Counted from the first letter of the stretch, positions 44,700 through 56,640 are shown. The stretch: DNA of 64,000 nucleotides from Molanna angustata (GCA_963576475.1 OY754986.1:12654493-12718492); one strand, 5' to 3'. Notes: generated from the sequence alone by a model not told the origin. Made by a program: numbers and translations.

Positions 44700-45445
44700 G
44701 TAACACGCAGATAAAAATCAAGAATGGTTATTTTGGGTGAAAACAAACTATTATCGGTCAATTTCGTTTCATACAAAAATGATTATATTGAGGGAAAAGA
44801 TTAGTGGTATTAATGATTAATCGACACACAAATGGTAATTTTTAATGAAAAGATAACTATCACCTATCGATCAATTTCAACTGATTCATAAATGGTTATT
44901 TTGGGTGAAAATATAACTATTATCGATCAATTTCGTTTGATGGGTTATATTGAAGGATAATATTAATAGTATTAATGATTAATTTCAATTGACACACTAA
45001 TGGTAATTTTGAATGAAAAGATAACTTTTACCTATTAATCAATTTCAACTGATGCATAAATGGTTAATTTAGGTGAAAAAAATGTTTTTGTTTGTTATTA
45101 TCGATCAATTTAGTTAGATACAAAATAGTTGTATTGAGAGAAAATATTTGTATTAAAGATTAATTTCACAAACATTTTTTTTAATAAAAAGATAACGCTT
45201 ACCTACCGCCCAATAATTTCAACTGATGCATAAATGGTTATTTTGAGTGAAAAGATTGCTATAACCCACAAATTTCAATTGATATCAAATTGGTTATTTT
45301 GAGTGAAAAGATAACTATTACCCATCGACTTCATTTGATGCACAAATGGTTATTTTAATTGAAAGGAATACAATTACCGATCAATTTCATTTGATGCACA
45401 AATGATGATTTTTAGTGAAAACATAACCATTACCAATCACTTTTA
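44700..45445. repeat. Decayed minisatellite, about 62-66-bp unit, roughly eleven copies
   Basis: The unit is AAATGGTTATTTTGAGTGAA, then AAGATAACTATTACC, then ATCAATTTCA and (A/T)TTGATGCAT. Copies differ by point changes and small indels. Neighbouring units alternate in type, which hints at a higher-order pair. Confidence 0.8.
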
Positions 45446-45617
45446 ATTTTTTGAGGAAACTCCAATTCTATTCCAATTATTGAACATATGACAATGCACA
45501 ACTAGCAATAATTTAGCAATGTAATTATTTATTATAGAAACTAGAAACATTCAATTTAAATGTACACACATATTATCGTTGAGCTAAAATGTTGGCAGAT
45601 TTTATGTATTTAAACAT

Positions 45618-45893
45618 CAGACAGATTAAAAGCCTCCAAGAATCTTCTCTATACGGCTCTATCGCTGGCTGCCATCTTCATATTAATGTACATCATCGTC
45701 CTCAGCGTCACAACCCTTGATGGGTCCTAGCTGCCTTCAAGAATCTTCTCCATACTGCTATATCGTTGGCTGCCACCTTCATATTAATGTACATCATCAT
45801 CATCATCCTCAGCGTCACAACACTTGATGGGTCCTAGCTGCCTCCAAGAATCTTCTCCATACTGCTCTATCGTTAGCTGCCACCTTCCAATTA
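45618..45893 (-). repeat. LINE-tail tandem repeat, about 119 bp, 2.3 copies
   Basis: On the minus strand each unit reads DRAVWRRFLEAARTH and Q(G/V)L followed by a stop and a GAT-repeat run. This is the C-terminus of an RTE/R1-type LINE with its simple tail. Three copies lie in direct order. Confidence 0.65.
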
Positions 45894-46573
45894 TATTAAG
45901 ACAGTATTGGGTATCGAAAATCGGTTTCCCGTTTTAAGTAGTTCCTGTGAAAACGGTGAAACCGAAATTCTCACTAAGTAGCACCTAACAATTCTTCAGT
46001 AGTAAATTACAGTGAAGCTTTGAAGAAATTGACCATTAGCCTTTTTCGCTTTCTTTTCTCATCACAAGATCGTATCGAAATATGAACCGGAACATAAAAC
46101 GGTTTGGAATTTCAATGTCGATTTTCGCTAGCTAATATTTCGGATTCGCAACTATGACCTTGTTTAATCTAGATGCGAAATATCTAACAGTATCTCAAAA
46201 AACGATGATTTTACGGTAAACTTAAAAAAATGGCGCATTGTTCCGAAATGGTGGACCCAGATCTATTTGACGATCCATAGATTATAGTTTAGAATAAATA
46301 CACGTTCATTAGAAAGACAAAAGATGGACATGTATGGTAACAAAATGAGAATAAATTTAACAAGATGAGATTCCGTTAGACTTCAAATAATACAAATGAC
46401 ACGAATCACAATGGTAAACTTAGCGGGGTAATGACAAATTTTACAAAACCAGAGACTGAAACCATCAGAGAAGACGAGAACGGTCAAAGGTTTAGTTAGT
46501 GTTCCAAAAACTGTATCAAATCAAAATAATAAAAATTAATTCACTTCATGTAATCCACTTTATTGACTAATGT
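45894..46573. other. Anonymous AT-rich sequence
   Basis: No supported feature was seen. Confidence 0.45.
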
Positions 46574-46607
46574 CTTCATGTTTCGAGAACAATGTTCTCT
46601 TCTTCAG
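46574..46607 (-). ncRNA. Hammerhead-type ribozyme core (partial)
   Basis: The minus strand reads CTGAAGA, then A, then stem II GAGAAC-ATT-GTTCTC (6 bp), then GAAA-CATG. CUGANGA, stem II and GAAA are in canonical order and spacing. The partner strands for stems I and III were not found upstream, so this is probably half of a motif from a Penelope-like pLTR. Confidence 0.5.
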
Positions 46608-46660
46608 ATATTGTTTCAAATATAAAGGACAATTATTTTTTAATGAAAACATATTTTGGT

Positions 46661-46771
46661 CAAAGAAATTTTTCATTTATTGCTCCTCGACTATACAACA
46701 GTTTACCTTCCTCTCTTAAAGAAATAACATCACAAAGAATATTAAAAATGGATATAAAAAATACATCATAA
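46661..46771 (+). pseudogene. LINE ORF2 tail fragment
   Basis: The frame reads QRNFSFIAPRLYNSLPSSLK, then EITSQRILKMDIKNTS and a stop. APRLYNSLP is the aromatic-N-x-LP end of CR1/Jockey-like proteins. Only about 36 codons remain. Confidence 0.65.
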
Positions 46772-48194
46772 ATTATGGGAGGACAGAACTAACACAAATA
46801 CTACTTAGTATTCAACAATAACTACTTAAATAATTCAAAATTAAAATTATTAACAACATTTGTAACTATTCCGTATTGTGTTTGCGATGCTTTATGAGTA
46901 ACACATAACAATATTTGACTAGTCTCTTTCTATGGCTCTGAAATAAAAATAGTGTCAGAGATTGGATTTATGACAGGTATTATGGCGGACATTGGGACCT
47001 GGTTGATCTGTTTTGTGTGAGCCCATATGTTTGTTGAGGTAATGATTGTGAGTGCAAAAAGTTGAGATTGGGTACGTATTTAGTGTGGAACGGAAAAAAT
47101 CACCTGGTTCATAATTGCATACAATTTTCAATAAAAATTGTAAACTGCTAGACCTAGAACAGGATTTCCGAGTTGGGCAGCAGTAATCTACTTATTGTTT
47201 TCATTTTAAATATGGTGTGAAAAAAAAGCACAAATCGAATTTCCACTGTACACAATCAAATTTTCAGCAAAATCTTCTATGGTTATTCATTTCAGCCCAC
47301 AGCGCAAACGCCTTTGCGACCGTTGTCCTTTTTACAGCACTGCTTAACATCATTTCGAACATCAGTCAAAGAATATGTATTGTTGAAGAAAGCCACAGGA
47401 AGACAAAAGCATACCGTGAACATGGATTCGTCTTAGATATATAAATTCCTATGTTAATTTCCTAAGACAAAGGCTTCAATCTACATTTTTTTAAAGATTA
47501 AACAATCTACTAGTTATTTTCAAAAGATTAAAAAACTAAAGGAAGTATTAATTAAGTGGAAGTTATATTATTGAAATCGTGACTTTTAATGACACCATTT
47601 TTAACGGAAAGTATGCGCAATCGAAATGTTCAATAGGTATATGAGAAATATTAGAAAATTAATAGAAAAACAATTTTATATAACACAAGCGGACCCGATA
47701 GACGTTGACCTGTCCGAACTATTTTTGAAACAAATAAATATATAAAACATATAATTTGAATCATATGGATGTTATTATTCGCTGAGCAAACTGACATTTT
47801 CTTGTTCGATAATCCGCTAAACACTTTGAGGCTAGATTGTCATTTCGTATATAATTGCAATACAGCATAGATGGTCTGGACACGGAAACGAACGAATTGA
47901 AATATGAATAATAACCAAAAAAGTGAACAGAAATTAAAACTACATGCACATGTTTATAATTGAAATATGAATAATACCAAAACAGAGCAAAATGAAATAT
48001 AAATGTCAAAAAACCAAAACTATGTACGACGTAAATGACAGATTTCTTAGTGTTGTTAGATGGAAAAAACTAAACATTGCCAATTCGACATTATCGCCAC
48101 CTATTATAATTTGTAGGTATAATCAATCGTGTTTTTTTATTTTTCTTTTATTATATTAATGTTTAAAATTCCATTTTGTGAATCTAAACCATTC
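46772..48194. other. Anonymous AT-rich sequence
   Basis: A 75-codon frame at 47217-47444 has one hydrophobic stretch but no recognised motif. A near-duplicate GAAATATGAATAATA lies twice at 47898-47975. No gene is supported. Confidence 0.4.
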
Positions 48195-48299
48195 AGGGAC
48201 TCACAGGAAGACATACAATTTCTTTTATCAAAATCGGTTCAGCAGTTTAGGGAGAGTTCAGTTACATACACACGTACAGAAGAATTATATATATAAAGA
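48195..48299 (-). mobile_element. Helitron 5'-end fragment, minus strand
   Basis: On the minus strand the segment starts TCTTTATATATATAATTCTTC, then TGAACTCTCCCTAAACTGCTGAACCGATTTTGATAA. TC start and a 'gaaccgattttgat' block are typical of another insect Helitron family. The CTAG end was not found. Confidence 0.55.
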
Positions 48300-48779
48300 T
48301 AAAATGAGTATGTAGTCGTTAACTTTTCTTCGCAACAATGGTAATTGTATGCGCTTTATGTTCTTTAAGAGGACATATAACGTTAAATCTAAATTGACTT
48401 AATGACTAAGAACATGCACTTTGCAAGTCTGATGTTTGTACCACGAGTTAAGAGGAGTGTATTTAATATTACGTCGAGCATAGGTAAGGCATTCCTGAAT
48501 ATAGACGCCAGCCAATCTGTGTATGCCCTTTTTTTAAACGTTCACGGCTTAAGGGGGGACTGCTGCCAACGTACCTATTTTTCAATTTGATATACCATCA
48601 TTATTTCTTATCAAATCGTTTTGAAAAAAATAATTTAAATAGTTTGGGTATTAATAAAGAAAAATATATCTTTACTTTTTTGATAATGTTTCGTATAAAT
48701 TATTGAAGAAAAATAATGGCATACCCCGATTTTCAACGTTTATCTTATATCTAAAGTAATAAAGCAATCAAAATGTTAG

Positions 48780-48812
48780 TGTATGTGTGTGTGTATGTGT
48801 GTGTGTGTGTGT
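48780..48812. repeat. TG dinucleotide microsatellite
   Basis: About 16 TG/TA units. Confidence 0.9.
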
Positions 48813-49719
48813 TTGTCTCACGCCTTCTGAAAAACCAAGAGCATCTAAAAATCTAATTTAAGTGCGAACATGTACCAGTATACCTGATGCAGTGTCACGC
48901 TAAAAAGAATGCGATAAAAATGCTGAATTTTAAAAATATTTAAATAATTATTTTTTTCATACAAAATTTTCCAAGTCATATCTGTCAAAAAAGTGTACAT
49001 TTTGCACGCAAATATCTGTTAGTTTAAAAGTTAGAAGTAGGTATTTACACAAAAAAAAATATATTTTGAAGTATAACTTAGCGTTTAAGTGAAAAACATG
49101 GTGAATATTTGGTATAATTATAATGTTTAACTTATTTTTAAAGTAAGCCTTTTGTACATAAACGCCGCCATTTTAATATCTTTTCATACAATATTTCATT
49201 TTCCCACCGAATGAATATGTTCTTGAAAATAATAAACCTTTGAAATAAATGTAATTATGAAATAATAAAATGAAACACAAGACATTACGGCAAGTTTTAA
49301 GACATATATTGTAAAAATGTGTTATTTATTAGTAAAGATATAGGCATAATAAAATTGCATAATTTGTATATAATATTTGATATTTCGGACAATTTTCATT
49401 TTTATGGCATCGAACAAACCAATGTAGGTACCTACGTATTCAAAAAATGTATCCGAACCATTCGATATTACTTACGTGTTCGAATCGTTTCCATGGCTAC
49501 AGAAAGAATGTGATATTCAAATAAAATTTGTTAGGAATCGAATTTATTTAGAAGGTTGTTGTAGGTAGGTACCTACCTAATACTATTTACTTACAAATCA
49601 ACAATAATATACCTATACTGATTTCCTATAGGAAAATTATTTTATTTATTTATTTATCAACCGTTTGTCCGATTATAATGAAACTTTGGTGAATTGTCGA
49701 GCGTATGCCCAGGATGGTT

Positions 49720-50340
49720 TTTGGATTTAAACTTTTTTCTTATTCTTCTTCTTCTTCGTGTATTTGGTCGTTTTACCTATGAAGGGGGAGTATCCTGGGA
49801 AAAGAAGGTCCGACTGTCCCTCCATCTCTTCACAGGTCTTCCAGGACGGGTTCTGCATATAAACTTTTTTCTTCTTTTTCTTCAACGTGTACTTGGTCAT
49901 CTTACCTATGAAGATGAACTATCCTGGGAGATGAAGGTCCAATTTTCCTTCCATCTCTTCGCAGGTTTCTGGATTTAAACTTTTTTCTTCTTCTTCTTCA
50001 TCGTCTATTTGGTCATTTTACCTTTGAAGGTGGACTAACCTGGGAGAAGAATGTCCAATTTTCCTTCCATCTATTCGCAGGTATCTGGATTTAAACTTAT
50101 TTCTTCTTCTTCTTCTTCATCGTGTATTTTTGGTCATTTTACCTATGAAGTTGGAGAATCCTGGGAGAAGAAGGTCCAACTGTCCTTCCATCTCTTCGCA
50201 GGTATCTGGGTTTAAACTTTTTTCTTCTTCTTCGTGTATTTAGTCATTTTACCTATTAAGTAGAGCATCCTGGGAAAAGAAGGTTCTTTCATCTCTTCGC
50301 GGTTCTTCCAGGATGGTTTCTGGATTTAAACTTTTCTTAA
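49720..50340 (-). repeat. Five-unit minisatellite built from a LINE 3' tail
   Basis: Units of about 117-126 bp hold TTC repeats, then TTTTACCTATGAAG, CCTGGGAGAAGAAGGTCCAA and TCCTTCCATCTCTTCGCAGG. On the minus strand the last part reads PAKRWKDSWTFFSQDSP, and a stop and GAA repeats follow, which matches the LINE tail at 62092-62382. Each unit also carries the Helitron phrase TGGATTTAAACTTTT. So a LINE tail entered the Helitron and the joint was amplified. Confidence 0.7.
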
Positions 50341-50460
50341 CCGACTGATGGGACGGGATGTAATGAAGGGAAGGGAGGCACTAAAGGGCCTGAAGGGACG
50401 GGAGGTATAAAACTGCCTGAAGGGACGGAAGGTACTGAAGGGCCTGAAGCGGCGGGTCCT
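50341..50460. repeat. GA-rich imperfect tandem repeat
   Basis: CTGAAGGGACGG(A/G)AGGTA...GGGC is repeated about four times. A single related copy is in the Helitron at 10005-10035. Confidence 0.7.
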
Positions 50461-50950
50461 GGAGTCTAATTCTTTTTCTTCTTAATTTTATGTAGACCTT
50501 TAGGGCAGTTTTTATACAAACTATTTCCTATTGTCTAATTCATCTTCTTCTTCTTTTATGTATACATTTGGGTCATTTTTTTATAAAAATTATTTCCTTT
50601 AGTCTAATTATTATTCTTCTTCATTTAAGTACGTAGACTTTTGGGAGAGTTTTAATACAAACTATTTCCAATAGTCTTATTCATTTTCTTTTATGTAGAC
50701 CTTTTGGTCAGTATTTATACAAACTATTTCCAATAGTCTAAATATTCTTCTTCTTCTTTTTTGTAGACCTTTGGGTGAGCTTTTATACAATCTATTTCCA
50801 ATAGTCTAATTCTTCTATTAGGTATATGTATTTTTACTTATTTTATGTAGACCATTGGAATAGTTTTTTATACAAACTATTTCTTATAGTCTTATACTTA
50901 TTTTTCTCTTTTTTATTTAGTCTTTTGGGTTAGTTTTAAGTCTAATAGTC
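50461..50950. repeat. Decayed minisatellite, about 80-90-bp unit, six or so copies
   Basis: Units contain TTATGTAGACCTTT(G/T)GG, AGTTTTTATACAAACTATTT and CCAATAGTCTAATTCTTC. Confidence 0.8.
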
Positions 50951-51700
50951 TATTGTGCAGAAATATTATTAACGATATGCACACTTGATGAAAATACATA
51001 TGAAATGAATGGGATATGGGATGTGACGATATAACCTGCACTAGAATCTTTTCAATACTTTTGTTTAATTAAATTTAAACCATTTATATCATCCTATTTT
51101 GAATAATTTTCAACACCTAATATTTAAAGAATGGGGGTTGTGGCCATTACTGAACTCTTCACAACATTTATATTCAAATTAAAAACTATTTACTATAGTT
51201 CAAGTCTTCTTCTTCTTCGTTAATGAAGACTTTCAGTCAAATTGAGCAAAAATATAATGCACACTTGATGAAAAAATATAAAAACGAATGGGATGTGACC
51301 AATACTAGATCTTTTCAGTACCTACGTTTGTTTAATCAAATTTTAACCACATCCCAACATCCAAAATTACTAAATTTTCAATAGGTACACATTACAATTT
51401 GTTTTCGATGATAATATTTAAAAATGGGGGTTGTGGCCAAACCAATCTCTTTACAACGTTGATAAACAGTCATATTTAAAACCATTACGCATAGTCCATG
51501 CGAGCAGAAATTGTATAAATATTATACTTCATTCACACTTTATAGCAATATATAAAAAAGAATGGGTTGTGGCCATCACTTGAACATTTTACAATACTTA
51601 AACTCAATCAAATTTCAAACCACTTTTCATAGTCTGATATTGCAAAATAATTGGGTGACAATATTATAAAAACGATTGCTTTTTCTTTCACAATTTTACA
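50951..51700. repeat. Decayed long-unit tandem repeat, about four copies
   Basis: Recurring order: CACTT(G/T)ATGAAAA, AATGGG(A)TGTGACC, ATCTTTTCA(G/A)TAC, TTTAATCAAATTT(A/C)AACCA, with distances of roughly 150-250 bp. Confidence 0.6.
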
Positions 51701-51764
51701 TTCTTGGCCAACGGCGGGACATAAAAGCTAGTTTTTAATAAAATATAAGGCGTAGGTCAACATA

Positions 51765-51985
51765 TTTTTTTTAAATTAAGGAAGACAAAAATATCTAGAA
51801 AATATGATGTGACGTTGCATTCATGCTTCAGGTTTAGTAAATAAACCTAAAAACATTTATTTTCCAATCAGCGCCATTGCGAAATAAAAGTTTTTTTGGT
51901 TTATTAACTTAACCTGATGCATTAATGCAACGTTTCATCGTATTTTTCCAGATATTTTGATCTTCTTTAATTAATAAATAAATAT
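51765..51985. repeat. Palindromic MITE, about 75-bp arms
   Basis: The left arm (TTAAGGAAGACAAAAATATC ... GACGTTGCATTCATGC ... TTTAGTAAATAAACC) pairs with the right arm ending GATATTTTGATCTTCTTTAA. There is about 90% pairing by eye. No frame is present. Confidence 0.75.
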
Positions 51986-52218
51986 AATGCTCTATACCTT
52001 ATGGTTTTTTTTAGAAATTTAAGATAAATGTCAAAAATCGGGGTAAGTATACTTATTATTTTCCTACAAGAGTATATACAGAACATAATTAAAAAGTTAA
52101 GGTATATTTTTCTTATTAATATCCAAACTAACTAAATTATATTTTTCAAAATGATTCATTTTGTAATAATGATGCAAATTCAAATTGAAAAATACATACG
52201 TTGGCAGCAGTCACCCTC

Positions 52219-54539
52219 TTAAATACATTTCGTAAGTAAAATTATTTCATGAACAAAACTACGAATGAACCACTAAATTAAAACGAATTGATCGATATTT
52301 AATTTCGCATCAGACAAATACGCTCATTATTTTTTTTTGTCAATTTCATCAGATCATGATTTGAATTATATAATAATTTTTCATGCAATAAAACAATTTT
52401 CCATCACATCAAGTAATTGTGAGTGTCCGCTCATTTCTGTATGAATAAAATTATATGCATAAATATAATTACACAATCACAAAATAACACAGCGAAGGTC
52501 AAATGTATGTAAATCAGTTATAATTATTATAATAATGTCGTGTTTTTCGATTGATAGACGGAAAAAAATACTATTTTGTACTTCGATACTCGGCTGATTT
52601 AGACACAATTACATAACGAACGTTACTTTGAGTCATATCCAAAGGGATTAATACATGCTCGTTTAGCTTTAGTTTGAGAAACAGAATTCAATTTTTTTTT
52701 ATTTGAAAAATAATAAAATATAAAATATTATAAAAAAAATTAATGGTGTGATGTGACAAAAAAGACAAAGTAAGAGAACAAAGTAGTTATGTGTCCTACA
52801 ACAAATTTCATTACAAAATAAAAAAATACAGGAAAGAAATAATAAAAGGAAATTGGAGAGTAAAAACTCCATAAATATAATAAATTCAAAGGCATACAAC
52901 AGGAGTGCTTGCATTTTATTTTTTATTGTGTATATTTTTTTGTATCTTACGATTGTACATTTTGAATAATAGGTATTGTATTATATAAAAAAATGGAAGT
53001 AAAGGAAAAGGAATGGAAGTAAAAATCAGATATCAAGATCTTTTAAAGAGTTTATCAGAGTTTACAGGCTCAATATCCGGACTTAAAAATATTCCAGAAT
53101 CTCGCTAAATGCACTTCGAACGAATGTCCTAGAGTTTCGTGTTTTGCAACGAATTGTAATTAAATTATTTAGTTTTTTAAGAAAGTGTAGGACTTCTCTC
53201 ACATGTGTCAGTTGTTATAATCTACAAAAAAAAATTTTTTGCTGCGCACGCTTCTATCGATTTTTGGAGACTTTAGAACAAGTTTTAGACATTGGAATGC
53301 GTTGTTTTTGGAACAGTAAATATATACAAAATTTGACACTGTCATTTGAATATTGGACAAGGTCATACAACCTGATATTCAAGACACCTAAGATGTTATT
53401 GTTGATGGCTTTATCGACAGACAGAAATAACACATCAAGTATGCCTATATTGCACTAAGTAAATATGTAAGTAGCTTAATTATTATGATTAATTAAGTTT
53501 GTCGACGAACAAGTATTATTGGTGAAATTCCATGACACATAATAATGAGACATATTTACACAAGTAAAATAATTCTACACAAAAAAATAGACAGGATAAC
53601 TCAATAGCAAGTCATTCATTAGTACGCGTAATGCTCAAAAGACGATTACTATAAAGAAAAAGTCTAAAACCACATTCGCGCAACGCAGATTATGTATCTT
53701 GGTCCAGTATGTTTTTCAAATCTGTACTATCTGACTTAGTTTACTAAATATTGATGGTCAATCTGTTTCTTGAGTAAAAGAATTTTCTTTTTTTTCATGT
53801 AAAGGGTGCAGCATTTAGATCTATTATTTATTTATATTTTCCTGAATCAGAACACATATCTGTTTCGGAAGAAAACTATAAAAAAAAAAACAAAAAATAA
53901 ATTGGCTGCCTTAAAACAGGAATTATTTCTAGTTAGGCAGACAAAGGTAAATAGTGAAACACAACCTATATACCTACAACAAAAATGGTTGAATTCATAT
54001 ACTTATTTATAGATATATTTTTTTTCTTTGTATAAATTCAATATTGTTCCAATGTAATCTGTTTTTAAAAGGAAATATACAATTATTATTATTAGTAATG
54101 TTTAATATGTTTCCTGATAGATGGTAGTATATAGAAATGGTTTCACTGAAGAATAAATCACAAGTAATGACTGGCTTATGTCCATCGAGATTAATAAATC
54201 ATAATAAAGGAGATTATTTTGTAAATGTAATTGATACCCAACAGGATCCAAATACCATAAAAAAGGTCGATAATTGTACATTATTAAGTAGGTACTGATT
54301 GTAAATTAAATAACGAAATAAATTTTCAAACCTTATGTAAGTAGGTGGCGAGGATTTATAACAAATGTATTGGAGTTGTAAAAAGCTAAAAAAAATGCAT
54401 TTAAAAACGGACAGGTACACGCACAGTAAAATCATTTACATATTACATTAAATTATAAACTGCTTCATAATGTATAGAAATATTATAAATGCAAAATAAA
54501 AATACTTGGTGCTTGTTCTATTGAAATTTATGTGATTAT
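52219..54539. other. Long anonymous AT-rich stretch
   Basis: A 104-codon frame at 53144-53458 begins MQRIVIKLFSFLRKCRTSLT and contains several Cys, but no known motif, start context or neighbour supports it. A hydrophobic 71-codon frame at 52699-52914 (minus) reflects T-rich sequence. No RNA gene was seen. Confidence 0.4.
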
Positions 54540-54569
54540 TGACGCGTTTCGTGCAAGGCTCATCGTCAA

Positions 54570-55545
54570 AATAATACTCTGCAAGACTGTACATAACTAG
54601 TGGTTATATACAAAATTTACATATAAAGTGGATAAAACTGTTGGTTTTTGAACGGTTGAAAAATAATTTATATGATGCAAATGAATCTATACAAAAATCT
54701 CAATCTATACAAATACAAATCGACCGACAAACTAATCTTAGTGCTTCAGAATAGGATTTTAACCCAGTGAAACAGCTTGTGTTTCGCATTTTAAATATTT
54801 ATCTGTATTATTGTTAATTTACATTCTATTGTATCAAGATGTAAAAAATGTATTCAATGTTATTTTACAATAATAGAAATCGTTATTTTATTCACACAAC
54901 CAAAGTTATTTGTATATATGTATTCAAATATAAAGGGTTTTCGAGGAAGCCCCATTAGATCTATTGGACATGCAGACTTCTGTAACCACAAAGAGTATCT
55001 TAAGAGAAGGACTAACTCCGATCATTAATATTCTAGTTGTATTTGCTTTTTATGAGACATCAATGCACGTACAAGAAAACCCACTGAATTCTATTGTCAA
55101 AATTCATGTTATAAATTATGTTACTTTGTCTCCATTACCAATCGCTGAATGTATCAAATAAATATAACCTACTTATAACAAACTATTCAAGAATGTATTA
55201 TATAAACTCGTTTGAAAAATTGCATTTTTAGTAGAAATCGAATCGTTGCAACGTAATCGAATCGCTTATTCTAATGATATCTAAAGTAATAAAAGATTTA
55301 CTGAAATTGGTGTCGTGTTTTCGATTTCTTTCCTCAATCGCTCTCAATCTCCATCGCCGCGTTAAAAAGTTACATTCTAATTGGTCGTAACGACATATAA
55401 ATTCACAGTGCTCATTAAAATGTCATTTTATTAGCAAGAAGCAATTTTCAAATAAATCATTGAATGAGATTCAATATATTTTATTATATCGCTGAAGTTA
55501 ACCAAAGAGTAAATAAAATTTACGATTTTACGGAAATCATTTACC
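54570..55545. other. Anonymous AT-rich sequence
   Basis: A 65-codon frame at 54964-55161 is unremarkable; no feature is supported. Confidence 0.4.
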
Positions 55546-55635
55546 AGGTGATCAGTGATGTGCGCTGTGGCAGCTACCAAGAGATGAAGAGGCTGGCGGA
55601 CAACAGAGATATGTGGAGAGATGGAGTGCTTTAAC
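55546..55635 (+). pseudogene. LINE ORF tail fragment
   Basis: The frame reads YQVISDVRCGSYQEMKRLAD, then NRDMWRDGVL and a stop. The E.KRLA.NRDMWR pattern is a LINE (RTE/R1-type) terminal segment. It is about 30 codons and dead. Confidence 0.5.
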
Positions 55636-55673
55636 TTAGGTATAAAAATAATAACATTAAATGGATAATTCAT

Positions 55674-55928
55674 GAGGTTTTAAGGGCTATCACAGAGAAG
55701 ACGCTTAGGGACAAAATTCGCAATGACGACATTAGGCGGACCTGTGAGACCGAGGACATCATACGATGGAGTAGAGCTAGGAGAAGATTCTGGAGGGACC
55801 ACGTCAACAGGATGGACGCATCTCGAATCCCGTCCATAGCGGTAAACGAAATCCCACCAGGGCATCGCCTCCCCGGAAGACCGCCGAAGAGGTGGAGGGA
55901 TAGCTGGACCTCAGCTTCAAAGGAATAA
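55674..55928 (+). pseudogene. RTE-like LINE C-terminal tail
   Basis: The 84-codon frame reads EVLRAITEKTLRDKIRNDDI, then RRFWRDHVNRM, then HRLPGRPPKRWRDSW, and ends in a stop with AAG repeats soon after (about 55965). KTLRD.IRN..IR, RRFWRDHV.RM and GRPPKRW.DSW match 62092-62382. No upstream domain remains. A minus-strand frame over it is a shadow. Confidence 0.8.
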
Positions 55929-56059
55929 CTTTCTCGAAAAAAACAGATCTACGATCTAATATAAGAAGAAGAAGGATAGCGCCATTTTTGTGTTTTCACT
56001 TCAAGGCGCTCAACAATAATACCTGGAGAAAAAATAAACAAAATCAACCTAGGTAATTA

Positions 56060-56640
56060 ATCACTATATGATTTTTTTAAAAAATAAGTTTTTAATTTTT
56101 TTTAAAGACACGTTGATTGTCTATTGATCTTCAACTATGTATATGGAAGCTTATTCCACTGAACTGGACCCACAACAGCAAATGCTTTTTCACCAAAGTT
56201 CTTCGTTCAACACATATTATGCTCTTTTAAACGATGCATGGCCGTATTACTTACAGATCAAAACGTAGATCTTTTTTGGTTTAGATCATCTGGAACACAA
56301 AGATCCACAAGGTATTTTAGAGCATGTCCTTGAAAAGCTTTGTGCACCATCCAGCATATCTTGTACTGAATTCTTTCCAATGTCCTTGGACTTCTGTGAA
56401 TTGTATATAAGCTGCTATATTGAAGACTGATTGGAGTCTTTCAAGGTGAATTCGTGGAAGTCCTGCATAAATTATGTTGCAGTTATCTAACCGAGAAACT
56501 ATAAAAGCTTTTATCATTAAACGTGCTGCGTCTGAATGTAGATTTTTCCTTATGTTTATGTATAATTTAAATAAATATTTATTTAGTTGAAGTAATTTTT
56601 GTGGTACAAAATATTTCAATGCACGGTATGACAAAGAAAA
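56060..56640 (-). pseudogene. CR1-like LINE reverse transcriptase tail
   Basis: The minus strand encodes HSDAARLMIKAFIVSRLDNC, then NIIYAGLPRIHLERLQSVFN, then (after a frameshift) GEKAFAVVGPVQWNKLPYT and a stop. AFI.SRLD.CN...GLP...L.RLQ..N and the GPV.WN.LP end are classic CR1/L2-type post-palm motifs. The 3' end is A-rich. Stops and shifts show it is inactive. Confidence 0.8.

Larger units (their letters stand above)
49645..51731 (+). mobile_element. Second Helitron-related element, swollen by tandem repeats
   Basis: It begins with CCGATTATAATGAAACTTTGG and GAGCGTATGCCCAGGATGG, matching the 8.4-kb Helitron (CCGATTGCGATGAAACTTTGG). The GGGACGGGAGGTATAAAA part matches 10015-10035. It ends GGCGGGACATAAAAG-CTAG followed by T. 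The true 5' TC end is not clear. Most of its length is amplified repeats. Confidence 0.55.
48553..52218. mobile_element. TTAA-flanked element with long inverted ends
   Basis: TTAA (48549-48552 and 52219-52222) flanks GGGGGGACTGCTGCCAACGT and the inverted ACGTTGGCAGCAGTCACCCTC. Inverted similarity continues inward for about 190 bp (to ~48750 and ~52025). TTAA duplications occur in piggyBac and Kolobok groups. No transposase was seen; the middle is filled by a Helitron and minisatellites. Confidence 0.65.

Noticed and set aside
53144..53458. 104-codon Cys-containing protein
   Set aside because: No known motif, no exon signals and AT-rich background composition; left as anonymous sequence.
54540..54575. 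Second hammerhead-like motif (minus strand GACGATGAG...GAAACGCGTC)
   Set aside because: GAAA and flanking blocks are suggestive, but the CUGANGA box and stem II do not form. It may be a pLTR relic, but I cannot support a ribozyme.
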